DNA of 64,000 nucleotides, taken from Candidatus Kryptonium thompsonii. GTDB taxonomy: Bacteria; Bacteroidota; Ignavibacteria; Kryptoniales; Kryptoniaceae. The notes under the pieces are model-generated. The model had not been told where the DNA came from and searched no databases. It saw nothing but the letters and a program-made list of their open reading frames with translations. Below are positions 8,160 to 16,777 of the stretch, one piece after another; the first letter of the stretch is position 1; every line of letters starts with the position of its first letter. The stretch lies in assembly GCA_001442925.1 (NCBI GenBank), contig LDXX01000002.1, positions 159,557-223,556 on the forward strand, read 5' to 3'. Position numbers and translations under genes: made by a program.

Positions 8160-9409
8160 TTTTAATTCACAATGCTAATCAAGTTGTCACGGTTGCATCG
8201 TTTGGTGACAAGGTTAAACGGGGGAGAAGGCAAGGGGAAATTTTTGTAATTGAAAAGGGAAGTGTTTTAATAAAGGATGAAAAAATTGAATGGGTTGGGA
8301 GGGCAATTGATTTCAATTTCGGTCTTTATGGAGATGAAGTTGAAATTGTTGACGCTACTGGAAAAGTTGTCCTACCTGGATTTGTTGACTCACATACGCA
8401 TCTTGTATTTGCGGGGACGCGGGAAAGTGAATTTGACTTGAGGATAAAAGGTTTTACATATCAACAAATCGCGGAAATGGGTGGCGGGATTTTAAGCACA
8501 GTTAAAAAAACGAGAGAAGAAACTAAGGAAAATCTTCTTAAGATAGCTCGTAATTATGCAAGGATGGCGCTTTCGTACGGGACAACGACGATCGAGATAA
8601 AAAGCGGATATGGTTTAAATCTTGATGATGAGGTCAAAATTCTTGAGGTTGCGAATGAGTTAAATGGAAATCCGGCATTTACAATACCAACTTTCCTTGG
8701 GGCACATGCGATACCGCCTGAGTTCAAAGGTAAAAAAGATGATTATGTTAAGTTTTTAATAGATGTGGTCATTCCGGAAATATCGAAGAGAAAGCTTGCG
8801 AGATTTTGTGATGTTTTCTGCGAGAAAGATTATTTCACTCCTGATGATGCAGAGAAAATTTTAAATGCTGGGAAAAGAGTTGGGCTTTTGCCGAAGATTC
8901 ACGCTGAGCAATTTTCAAATTATGGTGGCGTTGGAGTTGGTGTGAAAGTTGGAGCAATTTCAATTGATCATCTTGAAAATGTAAGTGACGGAGATATTGA
9001 GCTTTTATCAAAAGCAGATTCAGTGGCAGTTTTACTCCCTGGGGTTTCTTTCTTTTTAAATTATCAGTATGCGCCGGCAAGAAAATTGATTGACGCTGGT
9101 GTTCCCGTTGCGATTGCGACGGATTTTAATCCGGGCTCGTGTATGAGTTTAAATATGCAACTTATGATGACGATTGCTTGTACCCAAATGAGGATGACGG
9201 TTGAGGAAGTGATAACAGCGGTGACATTAAATTCTGCTGGTGCGGTTGGAATTTCGGATATAACTGGAAGTATCGAAGTTGGAAAGAGGGCGGACATTTT
9301 AATTTTTAATGTCGTGGATTATAGAATGATACCTTACTTTTTTGGAATCAATCATATCGACACCATTTTTGTTGGGGGGAAAAGAGCTGAAGTTAGCACG
9401 CCCATGTGA
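8156..9409 (+). CDS. hutI: Imidazolonepropionase
   Basis: Encodes 417 residues, the usual HutI length. It catalyses hydrolysis of 4-imidazolone-5-propionate to N-formimino-glutamate in histidine degradation. Metal-binding His80 and His82 lie in DSHTHLVFAG. Further family motifs are GGGILSTV, the TTTIEIKSGYGL block, AEQFSNYGG, IDHLEN and the ATDFNPGS segment carrying the catalytic Asp. It overlaps the small upstream gene by 4 bp. No hutH, hutU or hutG is in the window, so the rest of the pathway must lie elsewhere if present. A CRP/FNR-type palindrome begins right after its stop and belongs to the next gene. Confidence 0.96.
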   Translation: MILIHNANQVVTVASFGDKVKRGRRQGEIFVIEKGSVLIKDEKIEWVGRAIDFNFGLYGDEVEIVDATGKVVLPGFVDSHTHLVFAGTRESEFDLRIKGFTYQQIAEMGGGILSTVKKTREETKENLLKIARNYARMALSYGTTTIEIKSGYGLNLDDEVKILEVANELNGNPAFTIPTFLGAHAIPPEFKGKKDDYVKFLIDVVIPEISKRKLARFCDVFCEKDYFTPDDAEKILNAGKRVGLLPKIHAEQFSNYGGVGVGVKVGAISIDHLENVSDGDIELLSKADSVAVLLPGVSFFLNYQYAPARKLIDAGVPVAIATDFNPGSCMSLNMQLMMTIACTQMRMTVEEVITAVTLNSAGAVGISDITGSIEVGKRADILIFNVVDYRMIPYFFGINHIDTIFVGGKRAEVSTPM

Positions 9410-9410
9410 T

Positions 9411-9426
9411 TGTGATATAAATCACT
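9411..9426. promoter_or_regulatory. CRP/FNR-type operator upstream of T9SS cargo gene
   Basis: TGTGA-TATAAA-TCACT fits the CRP-family pattern TGTGAnnnnnnTCACA in all but one base. It lies 65 bp before the start codon at 9492. The 17 bases at 9409-9425 recur exactly, in inverted orientation, at 59501-59517. A TATTTTG element at 9449-9455 sits about one activator distance downstream and could be part of the promoter. Confidence 0.6.
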
Positions 9427-9491
9427 TTGCTTTTGCAATAAAAATGGTTATTTTGAAAGTGAACTTAAATTAAAATTAGGGAGGTAGCATT

Positions 9492-11735
9492 ATGCGTTGG
9501 TTAATTCTTTTATTGGGTCTGATTTTAATGTTTTCAACTGTATACACTCAGCAATTTGAAGTTAAAGCTTCATTCCCCACAAGTGGGGCGTCAGGTATAG
9601 CCTCTGTGCCTGATTCTGTTTTTATGTACTTTGTTTTTTCAAGTCCAATTGACACCAGCGTTTCTTTTCCGGAGGGATGGCAAGGACTGCCACCATTTTT
9701 AAGCTTTCTTGCCTTTGATCCAATTGATTCAATTAAATTAGGGCCCGGATATTTAAGTCGAACTTTGGATACCATTGGTGTGTGGGCTAAACTTGCTCCA
9801 AATACAGACTATTGTATTGTTTTGATTGGTGCTTATTCAGCTACCGGCGAATTGCTTTCCAAGCCATATGTTGTTAATTTTACAACTTCTTCAACGATTG
9901 GGCAGTGGACTGTAAGCGGGACTGTAAGTGTGAGTCCCAAGGTGGTTTCAATTCCAGAAATTCCAAAAGTTGATTTAGCCAAGTTGAAGTTGGAAATTTC
10001 CAATTCAATAGGTGCATTTGATATTCGATCGGGTTCTGGAGATGTTAAGCTTTCGAAGGAGATTAATTTTAGCTCGCCATCTTTCAAGTTTTTGAATATT
10101 CAGCCTTCGAAAACTTTTGGTGTTGATCCAAGTGTCGGCATCGTTGCATTGCTTGACAGAAATCCCTTTGTCGAGTCAGAGGTAAATGTCAAGTATGCAG
10201 CAAATGTTAAACCTGATTTCTCGTTTAGTATAAACTATGTTCGTGATGGGACATATTATTTATTTGCTGCTTTTGATACAGTAAGAGATGGCATGTTTAA
10301 TCCAGGTATGGATTTAATTATGTTTTACGATGCCAACGGAGATGGTCAACCTGATCCTATTACTGTTAGTGGTAGGAATGTTTCCGGTTTAAGTATCAGT
10401 GGTGTTTGGCAAATTAGACCGTTTACTGTAAATGGGATGTTGCCCGGTGCTAAGTTGCTTGCTCAAAGCTACGCTAACGATGTTAAGTTGAAGGCAATTA
10501 GTGCTTTTGAAGGAATGGAGATTCCAACCGATACACTTGATGGTAAGGTATATTTTGCATCTTATATTTTTTATTCACCTTCAAAAGGTAAATATGTTTA
10601 TGTTTTGGCGAGTGCGTTTGCGGGACTTTATCTTGATACTATGTCAGTGCCAGGGGTAACCGCATTAGTTGACTTACCGGCGACTTTTATTGATAGTGAT
10701 GTTGCTTTTGATAGCGCTGAGGCGAATGGTGGCTATGTGTTCAGAAGTAGGCCGAACGCTATAGTGGGAGTTATGTATGACTTAAGGAATTATCCAGATG
10801 ATGACTTAGCGCCCGACACGTTAAACCCATATTGGAGAATTGTTTATATTAGGTCAGATACCACTGGTTATAATCTCGGTGGAATTTTAATCATCTACCT
10901 AAATCCTTCGAATGGTAGATTGGTTAAAAAGTTTGAGTTCTCATTCGCAGCTGTAACAGCGAAGCAAAAGTTTAATGAGGTGGATTCTTTAGCAAAAAGT
11001 TATGCGAGCGATGCTAAGCTTGTGTATGTTTTTGGACTTGAAGATAGTCTTATTGATGGTAAATGCTATGTATGGAACTACGGTTATAGAACTGGAACGG
11101 GTGGTAAGTTTAGTGTTTGGCTTATTGCCGGAGCTGCTGGAGTTGATACTTTCTTCCTTGATTTGGGCGATATACCTATACCATTGAATAAGCCTTTACA
11201 ATTTGGTAGTTATAAGGACAGCGATGGGCTTGCTGCGGTTGCAGAAGCAAATGGTGGAGCTTCCTTTAGGGGTATGTATCAATATACCGGTGGCGCATAT
11301 CTTTATTCTCAATCTTTAGATACAACGAAAATTTATTTCCATGCTATATACAGTGGGGTTGATACTGCGACTGGAAGGCAAAGGGAGCTCGTTATATTCA
11401 TCGATCCTGTGACGGGCAATTTTGTCGGTATGTTCACAAAAGTTGAAAAAGATGAAACAGCTGGTATTCCGACAAGTTTTGCGTTGCATCAGAATTATCC
11501 AAATCCATTTAACCCTATGACGACAATAACTTATGATATTCCAGTGAGAGCAAATGTAAAACTTGTTGTTTATAATATTCTTGGTCAGGAAGTTGCTACG
11601 CTTGTGAATGAGGTGCAGGAACCAGGAAGATATAATGTTAAGTTTGATGCATCCGGGTTGCCGAGCGGGGTTTATTTCTATAAACTTGAGGCTGGTAAGT
11701 ATGTTGATGTGAAAAAGATGGTGTTGGTCAAGTAA
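9492..11735 (+). CDS. T9SS-secreted protein with Ig-like and duplicated domain
   Basis: Encodes 747 residues. Order: signal peptide (1-19); an SbsA/Big_5-type Ig-like domain (about 24-130, with VFSSPID and LAPNTDYCIVL); a beta-rich linker with FYDANGDGQPDP, a calcium-loop-like repeat; two copies of an approximately 150-residue domain (about 318-480 and 493-645); and a T9SS sorting domain from about 661 (NYPNPFNP, LGQEVATLV, SGVYFYKLEAG). Both domain copies share AxSYAxDxKL, a DGKxY strand, a 'DSD' loop and AEANGG, showing internal duplication. It is exported to the cell surface or medium; function unknown. A GGGAGGT site precedes the ATG, a CRP-type site lies upstream and a strong terminator follows, so it is a monocistron. 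Confidence 0.82.
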   Translation: MRWLILLLGLILMFSTVYTQQFEVKASFPTSGASGIASVPDSVFMYFVFSSPIDTSVSFPEGWQGLPPFLSFLAFDPIDSIKLGPGYLSRTLDTIGVWAKLAPNTDYCIVLIGAYSATGELLSKPYVVNFTTSSTIGQWTVSGTVSVSPKVVSIPEIPKVDLAKLKLEISNSIGAFDIRSGSGDVKLSKEINFSSPSFKFLNIQPSKTFGVDPSVGIVALLDRNPFVESEVNVKYAANVKPDFSFSINYVRDGTYYLFAAFDTVRDGMFNPGMDLIMFYDANGDGQPDPITVSGRNVSGLSISGVWQIRPFTVNGMLPGAKLLAQSYANDVKLKAISAFEGMEIPTDTLDGKVYFASYIFYSPSKGKYVYVLASAFAGLYLDTMSVPGVTALVDLPATFIDSDVAFDSAEANGGYVFRSRPNAIVGVMYDLRNYPDDDLAPDTLNPYWRIVYIRSDTTGYNLGGILIIYLNPSNGRLVKKFEFSFAAVTAKQKFNEVDSLAKSYASDAKLVYVFGLEDSLIDGKCYVWNYGYRTGTGGKFSVWLIAGAAGVDTFFLDLGDIPIPLNKPLQFGSYKDSDGLAAVAEANGGASFRGMYQYTGGAYLYSQSLDTTKIYFHAIYSGVDTATGRQRELVIFIDPVTGNFVGMFTKVEKDETAGIPTSFALHQNYPNPFNPMTTITYDIPVRANVKLVVYNILGQEVATLVNEVQEPGRYNVKFDASGLPSGVYFYKLEAGKYVDVKKMVLVK

Positions 11736-11771
11736 AGATTCAAGGTGTGAAAATTCTGTTTACTCGGAAAA

Positions 11772-11797
11772 GGGCGGGTTTAAACCCGCCCTTTTTT
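11772..11797 (+). terminator. Intrinsic terminator
   Basis: A perfect palindrome (GGGCGGGTTTAAACCCGCCC, 11772-11791) is followed by six T residues. It ends the gene at 9492-11735. Confidence 0.9.
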
Positions 11798-11884
11798 GTA
11801 TTTTGTTGGATATTTATGACTTATTGAAAGAGTCGGACAATTTTCATATATTTTTACTGTTGGAAAGAAATTAATGATGCGGGA

Positions 11885-14800
11885 GTGAAGAAGCTAATCA
11901 TACTTATATCTATTGTCTTTACTGCCATCCTGTATGGACAAACAATTGATGAAAATTTTTGGGCTACAAACGGGACTATTTATGCAGCTGCGAGATATAA
12001 CAATCAGTTATATTTCGGTGGAACATTTACTCAAGTTTATAGACCGATAACTGGTGGGGCAGTTGTTGATAGAACTACATCCGATGCTTATCCTAATTTT
12101 CCGAAGGTTTTAAGTGGGACAGGTCCTGGAACAATATATGCGGTGGTCAGCGATGGGAATGGGGGGTGGTATATAGGTGGAAGTTTTACGCAGGTTGGGA
12201 ATGTTTCAAGGACAAATATAGCGCATATTTTACCAGATGGATCTGTTGATCTAAGTTTTCTTCCTTCCGGGGCTAATGGAATTGTAAGAGCCCTTTCAAT
12301 TTCGGGTGATTATCTCTATGTTGGCGGAGATTTTACAAGTTTAAATGGGGTTGCGAGAAATAGAATAGCAAGGGTTGATCTAACAACTGGAAATGTTGAT
12401 GTCTGGGATCCAAATGCGAATGGAAGTGTGTATACAATTTTGCCTTACGGTGGAGTTGTATATATTGGGGGTGGATTTACGTCAATTGGTGGTCAAGTGA
12501 GGAATCGACTTGCTGCAATTGATGCATCTACCGGAAGCCCGACTTTATGGAATCCAAATGTTCAAAATGGTTTAGTTATGACTTTGGCTTTATATAGTGC
12601 TAATAATATACTTTATGTGGGTGGGACATTTACTCTCATAGCTGGGATTACTAGAAATCGCATTGCGGGTGTGAGTATATCAACTGGCGCAGTTATATGG
12701 TATCCAACAGGTGGAGCAAACAATACTGTTTACTCGCTTTCAATAGGTTCATCGTTTGGGGATTTTTTATTTGTTGGCGGTGCGTTTACAACGATCGGTG
12801 GTGTCGGGAGAAATCGTTTATGTGCTTTTAATTTACCCTTTGGGACATTAAATGCGTGGGATCCAAATGCAAATGCTAGTGTGTATTCTGTTTTAACATA
12901 TGGTTCTGAGCTTTATGTTGGAGGAATATTCACATCAATAGCTGGTCAAGCAAGAAGTAGGGTTGCGAAATTTGATTTTTCAACATCTCTTGCCACTTTA
13001 ACTGCGTGGGATCCATCTGTTTTAAATAATAGTGTTTATGCGTTTTCATCATACTTAGATAGAATCTACATTGCTGGTAATTTTGGCGGGATTAATGTAA
13101 GAGGGCGCAACTATATTGCGAGCATTGATTTATCAACGGGAAACTTAACAAGTTGGAATCCTGGAGCAAATAACACGGTTTTAGCGATATTCGCTGTTGA
13201 ACCTTATCTCTTTATCGGAGGTCAATTCACAAGTGTCGGAGGGCAAATTAGAAATCGATTAGCTTCATTTAATTTAAATGACGGCAGTTTAACTTCGTGG
13301 AATCCATCAGCAAATGGTGATGTTAGATGTTTTTCGAGTAAGGGTTCGATTCTTTATGTCGGTGGTGCTTTCACGAGTATTACTCAAGGAGCTGCGAGAA
13401 CAAGAAATTACCTTGCTTCGTTTAACATTAACACTGGTCAACTTACATCGTGGAATCCAAATGCGAATGGCGCTGTTTATACCATGTTTGTTTCAGGTGA
13501 TTATCTTTATGTTGGTGGTTCTTTTACAACTATTGATGCTCTTACAAGAAACAGACTTGCACGTTTTGATCTGACAACGGGTGAGTTATCCAATTGGAGC
13601 CCCAATGTTAATAATACGGTTTGGTCGGTTGCAGTTTACGGTTCCGTTGTCTATATTGGTGGAGCTTTCACTTCGGTTAATGGGGTAGGGAGAAATTATA
13701 TCGCTGCTTTGGATGCAAATACTGGGGCATTGTTAAGTTGGAATCCAGATGCAAATAACACAGTATATACATTAGCGGTCACAGGCTCGACTGTTTATTG
13801 TGGTGGTGCATTTACGCTTATCGGTGGAGTGTCAAGAAATAGGGTGGCAGGGATTGATGTTAACACTGGTAATGTAACATCGTGGGATCCGAACGCGAAC
13901 AACATAGTTTATACCTTAGCATTATCGCTTGAGTCAGGTAGGATTTATGTTGGGGGTAGTTTTACAACGATTATGAATTTGCCCAATCCTTCACTTGCGG
14001 GTTTAACTGTGCCAGATGTTTTGGAGCAGCAACTTACTGTTGGTTTTGCTGTAAATTCAATCTCTGTCGTAACTGGTTCAACTGGGAACACTGTTAATAT
14101 TCTTCTTAAATGGCTTGATAGAACTTACCCTGAACAGGGAGTTTATGAGGTCACTTTTGAAATCACAAGTCCTGATATAAGTTTAAATTCAAGCAATGTT
14201 TCACTGCATCCGTCAATTTCCGGAGGTTTTACAATAAGTAAAGTTGACATTTCTGGGGGCGTAAGGGTAACGATAACGGGGAATTCCATTTCGTCACTTT
14301 TAATTGATAACGGTGACTTTGAAGGTGCATATCTTGTTGCGGTTTTGACTTTCAATGCTCCAACCATTGATGGCAATTACTATATAAACTTAACAAACAT
14401 TTCTCCAGCCGTAATTCGTTTAGTTGATCCACCTTATACGCCATCTAATTTTTCAGTTAGTGATGGTTATACTGTTCTTCAAGTTATTTCATCTACTCAA
14501 CTGCCGATAACTGTGCCTTATTTTACACCAGCTGGGTATGCTCAAAACAGAAAGTACGGTGATATAAATTGGGATGGGAACATAGATATTTCCGATGTGA
14601 CATCGATAGCTGATCTTGTGATGGAAAATTACTCTGCTGTTCCTGTGAATGATCCTGCTACGGGTTCGAGAACATTTTACGGTGGGGGAGCTGATCCAAA
14701 CGGGTATGATGGTTCTAATCCCGATAAAGCCGATAGAAAAAGTGCAGATGTACAAGGAACTGGGGGCGATGGTGATCCAACGAATGGCGAAGGTGATGAT

Positions 14801-15652
14801 TTAATAACTCAACTTGATCTTGCTGTGTTAGTTGATGCTGTTTCTTCAGGAGAATGGCCAAGTTATCCAGGAGTTATAAGTTCTATTAGTGGTAAACCAG
14901 CGTTTAAGGCGGGCGAGAACGGGGATAAATTTTACACTTTGAACAAGAGCGGTTCAGGGAGAAGTAGTTTTGTAAAGTTTGAAATTTTTAATCCCGGTGA
15001 CGAATCTTGCAAAATTAGAGTTAAGCTTGTCAATAGTGAGGTAAATTTAAGAGGATTACAAATTAATTTTAAATTGTCAGTTTTACCTGGTAAAATTGAT
15101 GTTTGGAAAATGCCGGATGCGGCTGGGTTAAATTTTGTATGGGCGAGGAATAAATTCAATGAGGTTGTCATTCTTCTTTATGCTGATGGCAAAAAATATT
15201 TGAAGATTGGTGAAAGCGTACTTTTAACTTTGGTTTTGCCCAAGGTGACGCTGGAGCAATTTGTTGAGTCTGAACCGTCCGTAATTGCAAGTGTTGAAAA
15301 TGTCAGCAAACCGATGATGTTTGATATTTCAATTGCAAACTTTGGTGAGTTCCCATTGGAATATAAATTATATCCGAGCTATCCGAATCCGTTCAATTTT
15401 GAGACAGCGGTTGAGTTTGATGTGCCTGAATATTCGAGTGTGAAATTAATTGTATTTGACGTTTTGGGTAGGAAAGTTAGAACTTTGGTTGATGATAAAT
15501 TTGACCCGGGGCGTAAGGTTATTAAATGGGATGCGAGAAATGATTCAGGTGAGGTTGTTGGTTCTGGTGTATATTTTATCGTAATGTTTGCAAATTCGCT
15601 TGAAAGCGAGAGGGAATTTGGGGGTAAGGCAAAAGTTTTATTGCTTAAGTGA
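11885..15652 (+). CDS. Large T9SS-secreted propeller-repeat protein with cohesin/dockerin-like region
   Basis: Encodes 1255 residues from GTG 11885 with a signal peptide (1-19). Residues about 25-700 contain roughly 14 repeats of about 45 residues built on YVGGxFTxIxGxxRNRLAxxD followed by TGxLxxWNPNAN and NxVYTL. This points to one or two beta-propellers or a related solenoid. Residues about 712-868 resemble a cohesin fold. About 890-990 holds two dockerin-like calcium loops (INWDGNIDISD and a later DLITQLDLAV). The sorting domain starts near 1161 (SYPNPFNF) and ends in VLLLK. It is probably displayed on the surface; the ligand is unknown. A paralogue with related repeats is encoded at 56630-59401. 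Confidence 0.82.
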   Translation: MKKLIILISIVFTAILYGQTIDENFWATNGTIYAAARYNNQLYFGGTFTQVYRPITGGAVVDRTTSDAYPNFPKVLSGTGPGTIYAVVSDGNGGWYIGGSFTQVGNVSRTNIAHILPDGSVDLSFLPSGANGIVRALSISGDYLYVGGDFTSLNGVARNRIARVDLTTGNVDVWDPNANGSVYTILPYGGVVYIGGGFTSIGGQVRNRLAAIDASTGSPTLWNPNVQNGLVMTLALYSANNILYVGGTFTLIAGITRNRIAGVSISTGAVIWYPTGGANNTVYSLSIGSSFGDFLFVGGAFTTIGGVGRNRLCAFNLPFGTLNAWDPNANASVYSVLTYGSELYVGGIFTSIAGQARSRVAKFDFSTSLATLTAWDPSVLNNSVYAFSSYLDRIYIAGNFGGINVRGRNYIASIDLSTGNLTSWNPGANNTVLAIFAVEPYLFIGGQFTSVGGQIRNRLASFNLNDGSLTSWNPSANGDVRCFSSKGSILYVGGAFTSITQGAARTRNYLASFNINTGQLTSWNPNANGAVYTMFVSGDYLYVGGSFTTIDALTRNRLARFDLTTGELSNWSPNVNNTVWSVAVYGSVVYIGGAFTSVNGVGRNYIAALDANTGALLSWNPDANNTVYTLAVTGSTVYCGGAFTLIGGVSRNRVAGIDVNTGNVTSWDPNANNIVYTLALSLESGRIYVGGSFTTIMNLPNPSLAGLTVPDVLEQQLTVGFAVNSISVVTGSTGNTVNILLKWLDRTYPEQGVYEVTFEITSPDISLNSSNVSLHPSISGGFTISKVDISGGVRVTITGNSISSLLIDNGDFEGAYLVAVLTFNAPTIDGNYYINLTNISPAVIRLVDPPYTPSNFSVSDGYTVLQVISSTQLPITVPYFTPAGYAQNRKYGDINWDGNIDISDVTSIADLVMENYSAVPVNDPATGSRTFYGGGADPNGYDGSNPDKADRKSADVQGTGGDGDPTNGEGDDLITQLDLAVLVDAVSSGEWPSYPGVISSISGKPAFKAGENGDKFYTLNKSGSGRSSFVKFEIFNPGDESCKIRVKLVNSEVNLRGLQINFKLSVLPGKIDVWKMPDAAGLNFVWARNKFNEVVILLYADGKKYLKIGESVLLTLVLPKVTLEQFVESEPSVIASVENVSKPMMFDISIANFGEFPLEYKLYPSYPNPFNFETAVEFDVPEYSSVKLIVFDVLGRKVRTLVDDKFDPGRKVIKWDARNDSGEVVGSGVYFIVMFANSLESEREFGGKAKVLLLK

Positions 15653-15691
15653 AAAGCGGAGGGTTGAAATAGTATTTTTCGCCTTTTAAAC

Positions 15692-15720
15692 TTGACAACG
15701 AAAAATTTTTTTATTATCTT
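15692..15720 (+). promoter_or_regulatory. Possible promoter of the LacI/glucan operon
   Basis: TTGACA (15692-15697) and TATCTT (15715-15720) are separated by 17 bases, matching sigma-70 geometry. The predicted start near 15727 falls inside the adjacent operator. FCB-group promoters can deviate from this consensus, so this is a tentative call. Confidence 0.45.
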
Positions 15721-15721
15721 A

Positions 15722-15735
15722 TGGAAGCACTTCCA
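15722..15735. promoter_or_regulatory. LacI-family operator (autoregulatory)
   Basis: TGGAAGCACTTCCA has perfect 6-base inverted arms around a central CA, the usual form of LacI/CcpA-family operators. It lies directly downstream of a promoter-like element and 22 bases before the regulator's HTH coding sequence, so the encoded LacI protein probably represses its own operon here. Confidence 0.65.
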
Positions 15736-15757
15736 AAATAAATGAGTTCTTTATGGG

Positions 15758-16759
15758 ATAACGATTTATGACATAGCTCGCGAGGCTAAGGTTGGGATAG
15801 GGACGGTTTCGAGGGTTTTGAATGGGAATCCACATGTTTCGGAGGAGACGAGGCGAAGGGTTTTAGCCGTAGCGAGAAGATTAAATTACCAACCACACAC
15901 TTACGCACAAAGATTAGCAAAGCAAAAAGCATACGCAATTTCAGCTGTAATTCCATTTTTTACTAACTATTTCTTCATTGAGGTCCTTCGCGGGGTTCAA
16001 AGCAAAATATCCGAGTTTGGTTTTGACCTTGTTCTTTACGGGGTTAATGATCCTGCGACGCAAGTTGAATATTATATTCAAAAGAGCACTCATCGTGGGA
16101 AAGTTGATGGTGTTCTTTTCTTCTCGATGAAATTTCCTGAGTCATATACGAGATATTTCATTCAGCGAGAAATTCCAATAGTGCTTGTTGATACCTTCCA
16201 TCCCAAGTTTGATTCAATTACTGTTGACAATTTTAAAGGGGCTTACATTGCTGTTAAGCATTTAATTGAACTTGGACATGAAAAAATTGGGATGATTGTT
16301 GCACGGCTTGAAAGCGTTCCAGCAAGACAAAGATTTGAGGGATTTAAACAGGCTCTTATTGATCATGGCAAAAAATTTTACGAGGAATTTTTTATTGAGA
16401 CAAAAGATACAAGGCTCGATGGATTTAATAGGGAGGCAGGATATTATGCTTGCAAGGAGCTCTTGAGTCGTAGCAGGAAGCTTCCAACCGCTATTTTTGT
16501 TTCAAGTGATATTCAGGCGATTGGAGTTATTGAAGCTTTAAACGAAAATGGGATAAAGGTTCCGGGGGATGTTTCGATCATTGGTTTTGATGATATAGAG
16601 CTTGCCAAAGATTTTGGGCTCACAACCGTAAGACAGCCAATGTATGAAATGGGGGTCATAGCGGTTGAAAAACTTTTTGAGAGAATAAATAATAAAAAAA
16701 CGAAGCCGGAGCATATAAAGTTCACCCCTGAATTAGTTATAAGAAACAGTTGCCCTTAA
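15758..16759 (+). CDS. LacI-family transcriptional regulator, start codon missing or frameshifted
   Basis: The reading frame encodes a complete LacI-type HTH (ITIYDIAREAKVGIGTVSRV) continuing into SEETRRRVLAVARRLNYQPH, then a periplasmic-binding-protein-like effector domain ending near 16759. The total is about 333 residues, a normal length. No ATG, GTG or TTG lies in frame upstream of the HTH; the first is TTG 15818, which would delete most of it. Two out-of-frame ATGs exist. Removing one G from the GGG run at 15755-15757 would join ATG 15742 to the HTH, and adding one G would join ATG 15753. So this is either a rare start (ATA 15758 or ATT 15764), an indel in the sequence, or a real frameshift. 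It probably senses a sugar and controls the downstream glucan genes, which begin 18 bp after its stop. Confidence 0.75.
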   Translation: MTIYDIAREAKVGIGTVSRVLNGNPHVSEETRRRVLAVARRLNYQPHTYAQRLAKQKAYAISAVIPFFTNYFFIEVLRGVQSKISEFGFDLVLYGVNDPATQVEYYIQKSTHRGKVDGVLFFSMKFPESYTRYFIQREIPIVLVDTFHPKFDSITVDNFKGAYIAVKHLIELGHEKIGMIVARLESVPARQRFEGFKQALIDHGKKFYEEFFIETKDTRLDGFNREAGYYACKELLSRSRKLPTAIFVSSDIQAIGVIEALNENGIKVPGDVSIIGFDDIELAKDFGLTTVRQPMYEMGVIAVEKLFERINNKKTKPEHIKFTPELVIRNSCP

Positions 16760-16777
16760 AGAAAGAATGAGGTTATC

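Noticed and set aside
12300..13990. Regularly spaced repeats that could suggest a tandem or CRISPR-like array
   Set aside because: They are in frame, diverged at DNA level, and encode the 45-residue propeller repeats of one protein.
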